Assembly: GCA_017628435.1 (NCBI GenBank)
Contig: JAGBZE010000165.1
Coordinates: forward strand, 1-8,481
Length of the DNA stretch: 8,481 nt
Origin: Akkermansia sp.
Lineage (GTDB): Bacteria > Verrucomicrobiota > Verrucomicrobiia > Verrucomicrobiales > Akkermansiaceae
Reading direction: 5' to 3'
The notes beneath the pieces are model-generated. The model did no database searches and was not told the DNA's origin. It was given only the letters and a program-made list of their open reading frames with translations. A program made the translations under genes and the position numbers. Below are positions 5,960 to 8,481 of this stretch, piece after piece. How positions within the stretch are numbered: the first letter of the stretch is position 1; every line of letters starts with the position of its first letter.

Positions 5960-6763
5960 ATGAGACTCCTTCTGCCGCTTTTCCCCGCACTTCTGCTGAC
6001 TTCCTGCTTCGGTTTAGGGACTCAGAAAATGCAGCAATACATGCACAACCAGCAGCACCACAGCATGCAGAGCCAGATCAACACCCGGGAACTGGGGCAG
6101 CGCATCTGGCAGAACGAATGCGCCGGCAGCGTGCAGGGGCTTGTCTCCTGGAATGCGGGCGAGGCTTTCCCCTCTCTGGGTATCGGCCATTTCATCTGGT
6201 ACCCCGCCGGAGTTCAGGAAGCATTTGATGAAAGCTTCCCCACCTTTGTGCGCTTTGCCCGCGCCAGAGGCGTGCAGGTTCCGGCTTATTTCAACGGCCC
6301 CGCGCCGTGGGCCGACAAGCAGGAATTTCTGGCAGACCGCAGCGGCACCGCCGATGCCATGCGCCGCTGGCTGGCCGCCCATGTGGATATTCAGACCCGC
6401 TTCATCATGCACCGCTCATACCTGGCACTTCGGCGCATGATGCAGCAAAGCAGCCAGCCGCAGGCTATTCAGCGTCGCTACGCCGCCCTGGCCTGCACCA
6501 CCCAGGGCATGTACTGCCTGGTGGATTATGTGAATTTCAAGGGAGAGGGCATCAAATCCACCGAGCGATACAACGGCCAGGGCTGGGGCCTACTCCAGGT
6601 ACTGGAAGAAATGAACGGCTACCCCACCGGCAGCGCCGCCACGGCTGAATTCTCCCGCGCCGCTGCCGCTGTGCTGACCCGCCGCGTACAGAACGCTCCC
6701 GCCGCCCGCGGCGAGCAGCGCTGGCTTGCAGGCTGGCTGAACCGCTGCAAAACCTACAAATAA
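5960..6763 (+). CDS. Lipoprotein of a conserved uncharacterised family, lysozyme-like motif
   Basis: The 267-residue protein starts with a short lipoprotein signal: M-R, a hydrophobic stretch and the lipobox LTSC with Cys at 16, so it should be lipid-anchored outside the cytoplasm. A Gln/His-rich spacer (about 22-39) precedes the conserved part. The segment around 49-82 has E53, then SWN at 63-65 and SLGIGHF at 72-78. This resembles the E...D...TIGIGH catalytic region of T4-type (GH24) lysozymes, with Ser where T4 has Thr. A second conserved block is YVNFKGEG followed by ERYNGQGWGLLQVL. I remember similar unnamed periplasmic proteins in Proteobacteria. Peptidoglycan cleavage is therefore possible but inferred only from a short motif. 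The frame is open upstream, but the lipoprotein signal and the -10 box fix the start at 5960. Confidence 0.75.
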   Translation: MRLLLPLFPALLLTSCFGLGTQKMQQYMHNQQHHSMQSQINTRELGQRIWQNECAGSVQGLVSWNAGEAFPSLGIGHFIWYPAGVQEAFDESFPTFVRFARARGVQVPAYFNGPAPWADKQEFLADRSGTADAMRRWLAAHVDIQTRFIMHRSYLALRRMMQQSSQPQAIQRRYAALACTTQGMYCLVDYVNFKGEGIKSTERYNGQGWGLLQVLEEMNGYPTGSAATAEFSRAAAAVLTRRVQNAPAARGEQRWLAGWLNRCKTYK

Positions 6764-6764
6764 G

Positions 6765-6788
6765 ATTTACGATTTTGAATTTACGATT
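6765..6788. repeat. Two direct copies of ATTTACGATT
   Basis: ATTTACGATT occurs at 6765-6774 and again at 6779-6788, a 14-base period, between two convergent genes. GAATTT (6777-6782) and AAATTC (6804-6809) also form a weak inverted pair, and GGAATTCC is a palindrome at 6796-6803. No GC-rich terminator stem is seen in this 51-base gap. It may be a fragment of a dispersed AT-rich repeat. Confidence 0.5.
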
Positions 6789-6814
6789 GACGACCGGAAT
6801 TCCAAATTCGTTCT

Positions 6815-6994
6815 TTACTTGCGGATACTGAGGTAATTGGCCAGGGCCACCACAAACAAGAGGCCGCAGATACCGGTGTAGAGCACACGCTCTGCCAGCA
6901 ATTTATCCTGCGGAGCAAAATACCAGTATGCCCCGCCCAGAGCAGCAAACCCGATAAGAAGGATAATGATGCTGATTTTATTTGCCTGCCACAT
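6815..6994 (-). CDS. Small two-helix membrane protein, unknown function
   Basis: The 59-residue protein has two hydrophobic helices, about 7-26 and 37-55, joined by a short charged loop (PQDKLLAER) and ending in SIRK. That predicts a hairpin in the inner membrane. I do not recognise the family. The ATG at 6994 is the first in frame; an in-frame TTG lies 5 codons upstream. TATTTT ends 6 bases and TATTGT 11 bases before the ATG, either of which could be a -10, but no -35 is visible because the terminator hairpin occupies that place. It may rely on read-through from rubrerythrin. Confidence 0.6.
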   Translation of the reverse strand: MWQANKISIIILLIGFAALGGAYWYFAPQDKLLAERVLYTGICGLLFVVALANYLSIRK

Positions 6995-7011
6995 GGCATG
7001 AAAATACAATA

Positions 7012-7042
7012 CACCCGCCGGAGGCGCGCCTGCCGGCGGGTG
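7012..7042 (-). terminator. GC-rich terminator hairpin after rubrerythrin
   Basis: Perfect 10-bp arms CACCCGCCGG (7012-7021) and CCGGCGGGTG (7033-7042) enclose 11 bases containing the palindrome AGGCGCGCCT. On the minus strand the hairpin starts 13 bases after the rubrerythrin stop and is followed by the T-rich TATTGTATTTT, which fits a rho-independent terminator for that gene. It also separates rubrerythrin from the small membrane protein gene. Confidence 0.75.
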
Positions 7043-7055
7043 CGGGTTGAATTCT

Positions 7056-7595
7056 TTAGTAGTTTACAGCCTCAATGCGGAAGTAGGACTGCGGGTGGTC
7101 GCACACGGGGCAGATGGCGGGAGCCTTCTTGCCAATCTGAATGTGACCGCAGTTGCCGCACTGCCAGATGACATCGCCATCGCGGGAGAATACGATACCT
7201 TCCTCGATGTTGGCCAGCAGCTTGCGATAGCGTTCCTCGTGGTGCTTCTCCACTGCAGCCACACCGTCGAAAAGAACGGCAAGTTCCTCGAAACCTTCCT
7301 CGCGGGCTTCCTTGGCGAAGGTGTAGTACATGTCGGTCCACTCGTAGTTTTCACCCTCGGCTGCATCCTTCAGGTTCTGCATCGTGGAGGGGATACCGCC
7401 ATCATGCAGAGCCTTGAACCACAGCTTGGCATGCTCCTTCTCATTGCGGGCTGTTTCCTCAAAGAGCTCAGAAATCTGCACATAGCCATCCTTCTTGGCC
7501 TTGGATGCATAGTACTGATACTTAGTGTATGCCTGAGCCTCGCCAGCAAAGGCGATAGCCAGGTTCTTGGCAGTCTTGGTTCCTTCCAGGTTCAT
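7056..7595 (-). CDS. rbr: Rubrerythrin (diiron peroxidase)
   Basis: The 179-residue protein is a classical rubrerythrin: an N-terminal four-helix ferritin-like diiron domain (about 1-135) and a C-terminal rubredoxin-like iron site with CGNC (146-149) and CPVC (162-165). Visible diiron ligands are E19, E52 with H55 (ExxH), E85, and E116 with H119. Rubrerythrins reduce hydrogen peroxide in the cytoplasm of anaerobes and oxygen-sensitive bacteria. At the position of the second Glu in Desulfovibrio EYTEMY this protein has D88 (EWTDMY). The start is clear from homology and lies in a 183-base divergent region shared with the LysM gene. No Shine-Dalgarno sequence is seen; a possible promoter lies about 50 bases upstream. 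Confidence 0.95.
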   Translation of the reverse strand: MNLEGTKTAKNLAIAFAGEAQAYTKYQYYASKAKKDGYVQISELFEETARNEKEHAKLWFKALHDGGIPSTMQNLKDAAEGENYEWTDMYYTFAKEAREEGFEELAVLFDGVAAVEKHHEERYRKLLANIEEGIVFSRDGDVIWQCGNCGHIQIGKKAPAICPVCDHPQSYFRIEAVNY

Positions 7596-7602
7596 GATCG
7601 TA

Positions 7603-7614
7603 TTGATGTATCAA
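7603..7614. promoter_or_regulatory. Short inverted repeat before rubrerythrin
   Basis: TTGAT-GT-ATCAA is a perfect 5-bp-arm inverted repeat ending 8 bases upstream of the rubrerythrin ATG (read on the minus strand). It could be an operator or a small leader structure. It is too short to assign to a regulator such as PerR or Fur, whose boxes are longer. Confidence 0.25.
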
Positions 7615-7651
7615 GGTTGGAGCACCCCCATACTGGGAATGTCATACCAAC

Positions 7652-7680
7652 ACACTAGCATATTATTCCCGTCAGGTAAA
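7652..7680 (-). promoter_or_regulatory. Possible rubrerythrin promoter
   Basis: On the minus strand TTTACC (7680-7675) is followed after 17 bases by TAGTGT (7657-7652), preceded by TGC as in an extended -10. The matches are modest (4 of 6 and 3 of 6). It predicts a leader of about 50 bases. No better pair was found between the two divergent start codons. Confidence 0.3.
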
Positions 7681-7710
7681 CAAAAATTTACATCACATGA
7701 CGCGTTATTC

Positions 7711-7724
7711 GCGCACGCGTGCGC
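7711..7724. promoter_or_regulatory. 14-bp perfect palindrome upstream of the LysM gene
   Basis: GCGCACGCGTGCGC is a perfect palindrome 17 bases before the -35 of the LysM lipoprotein gene, in the divergent region with rubrerythrin. It lies in an 18-base run of alternating pyrimidine and purine (7710-7727). A second ACGCGT occurs at 7700-7705, 15 bases from the one inside the palindrome. It is a candidate regulator site or a Z-DNA-prone element. Confidence 0.4.
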
Positions 7725-7740
7725 ACAACACGAAAAAAGC

Positions 7741-7769
7741 TTGCTTTTCTTGCGGCTCTCTGGTACGGT
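7741..7769 (+). promoter_or_regulatory. Promoter of the LysM lipoprotein gene
   Basis: TTGCTT (7741-7746), exactly 17 bases, then TACGGT (7764-7769) preceded by TGG as in an extended -10. The -10 ends 9 bases before the ATG at 7779, so the predicted leader is only about 2-3 bases, as at the putA and membrane-protein promoters. Confidence 0.5.
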
Positions 7770-7778
7770 ATGTCGCGT

Positions 7779-8481
7779 ATGAAGAAAACCCTTTTGATAA
7801 TTGGTCTGGGGGCCGGCATGCTTGTGGCCCTTTCTTCCTGCAGCCACCGCGGCGACACACTGGGCTACGAAGAGGCGACGCCCATGAGCGAGATGGCCGT
7901 AGGCGATGGTGAGTTGCCACCCTGGGTACTGGAAGGCGATGACACCTACCAGATTCCCGCAGGTGACCGGACGCCGGAGGTAGACCGCAACCAGTTTGCC
8001 ACCCCCGAGCCGGGTGAATCCATGGCTGTCTCCAACGGGGTAACCAGCCAGAACCAGCCCGCTCTGGCCCACGACGACACCGTGGTTGATTCCCATGTGG
8101 CCGATGATTTTGACCCCTACGCCATGCCCACCGCCCCCACCAACACGGGAACCACAGCGGCAACCACCACCCCGACGCACAGCGTAGCAACCACCTCTAC
8201 CACCAAGTCTAAGACCAGCACGGCAGTCGCTTCCACCAAGAAGCCCAAGGTAGACAAGAAGAAGGTGAAGAAGGTGAATGAACCCACCCTGGTGGTGTAC
8301 AAGGTGCGCCCCGGTGATAACCTGTATGAAATAGCCAAGCGTAGCAACACCACCATTGCCCAGATCCGCAAGGACTCCGGTATCAAGGGCGATATCATTC
8401 ACCCGGGGCAGACCATCAAGGTGCGCTTCACCCCCAAGGGTTACAAGGCTGATAAGAACAAGAAGACCGAAACCAGCACAA
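7779..8481 (+). CDS. LysM-domain lipoprotein, 3' end outside the window
   Basis: At least 234 residues are visible, with no stop before the window edge. The N-terminus is a lipoprotein signal: MKK, a hydrophobic core and lipobox LSSC with Cys at 21. An acidic, low-complexity stretch (about 25-120) leads into a Thr-rich and then Lys-rich linker (about 125-168, including KKPKVDKKKVKK). One LysM domain follows (about 172-215): YKVRPGDNLYEIAKR, the middle TTIAQIRKDSGI and the closing IIHPGQTIKV. LysM binds N-acetylglucosamine in peptidoglycan, so this is probably an envelope protein tethered by lipid and bound to the wall through LysM. A catalytic domain, for example a peptidase, could follow beyond the edge, but none is visible. 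The start is fixed by the signal peptide and the promoter spacing. Confidence 0.85.
   Translation, partial: MKKTLLIIGLGAGMLVALSSCSHRGDTLGYEEATPMSEMAVGDGELPPWVLEGDDTYQIPAGDRTPEVDRNQFATPEPGESMAVSNGVTSQNQPALAHDDTVVDSHVADDFDPYAMPTAPTNTGTTAATTTPTHSVATTSTTKSKTSTAVASTKKPKVDKKKVKKVNEPTLVVYKVRPGDNLYEIAKRSNTTIAQIRKDSGIKGDIIHPGQTIKVRFTPKGYKADKNKKTETST

Noticed and set aside
7047..7658. Plus-strand frame of 203 codons opposite rubrerythrin
   Set aside because: Rubrerythrin on the minus strand is unmistakable, with diiron ligands and two CxxC pairs; the opposite frame is a shadow.
7735..7748. AAAAGC-TT-GCTTTT inverted repeat as a terminator
   Set aside because: The loop of two bases is too short, no gene on the plus strand ends before it, and it overlaps the -35 of the LysM promoter.
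7611..8402. Minus-strand frame of 263 codons opposite the LysM gene
   Set aside because: The plus strand has a lipoprotein signal and a LysM domain. The antisense product is Gly/Val-rich without a family signature.
1..8481. Search for CRISPR arrays, tRNA or rRNA genes, insertion sequences and integration sites
   Set aside because: No spaced identical repeats, cloverleaf-like segments, transposase frames or terminal inverted repeats were seen in the sequence.

Overview
The window is a compact, GC-rich bacterial chromosome segment. It carries seven protein genes, six complete and one running off the right edge. I see no mobile element, RNA gene or CRISPR array. The gene set, the 1154-residue PutA-type protein, the short MenE and the absence of Shine-Dalgarno sequences would fit a Verrucomicrobiota genome of the Akkermansia type. 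That assignment is inference from memory, at about even confidence.

Layout. Bases 1-208 are an AT-richer upstream region ending in a sigma-70-type promoter with an inverted repeat over its -35. A two-gene operon follows on the + strand: a PutA-family protein (209-3673) and the menaquinone enzyme MenE (3676-4728). Tail-to-tail with menE, sharing the four bases TTAA as both stop codons, is a multi-pass membrane protein of unknown function (4725-5399, -). Upstream of it on the same strand lies rpsP, ribosomal protein S16 (5516-5761, -), closed by a strong hairpin terminator. Divergent from rpsP is a lipoprotein with a lysozyme-like motif (5960-6763, +). Convergent with that is a 59-residue two-helix membrane protein (6815-6994, -), then a GC-rich terminator hairpin and rubrerythrin (7056-7595, -). 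Divergent from rubrerythrin is a LysM lipoprotein (7779 to the window end, +).

Most notable observation. The PutA-like protein has an intact frame and full length, but by eye nearly every catalytic position of both enzyme domains is substituted. In the proline dehydrogenase barrel the active-site Lys, Asp, Arg, Tyr and the Arg-Arg pair are changed. In the aldehyde dehydrogenase domain the catalytic Cys is Pro and the general-base Glu is Gly. It looks like a maintained pseudoenzyme, or a PutA relative with a different chemistry.

Second observation. Four genes (PutA-like, membrane protein, lysozyme-like lipoprotein, LysM lipoprotein) have a recognisable promoter whose -10 box ends only 7-10 bases before the ATG, with no Shine-Dalgarno sequence. 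Their mRNAs should therefore be leaderless or nearly so. rpsP differs: its best promoter (TTGACA, 17 bases, TACATT) predicts a leader of about 75 bases.

The genes do not form one pathway. They cover amino-acid-type metabolism and quinone synthesis (putA-menE), translation (rpsP), peroxide and iron stress (rubrerythrin) and the cell envelope (two lipoproteins, two membrane proteins).
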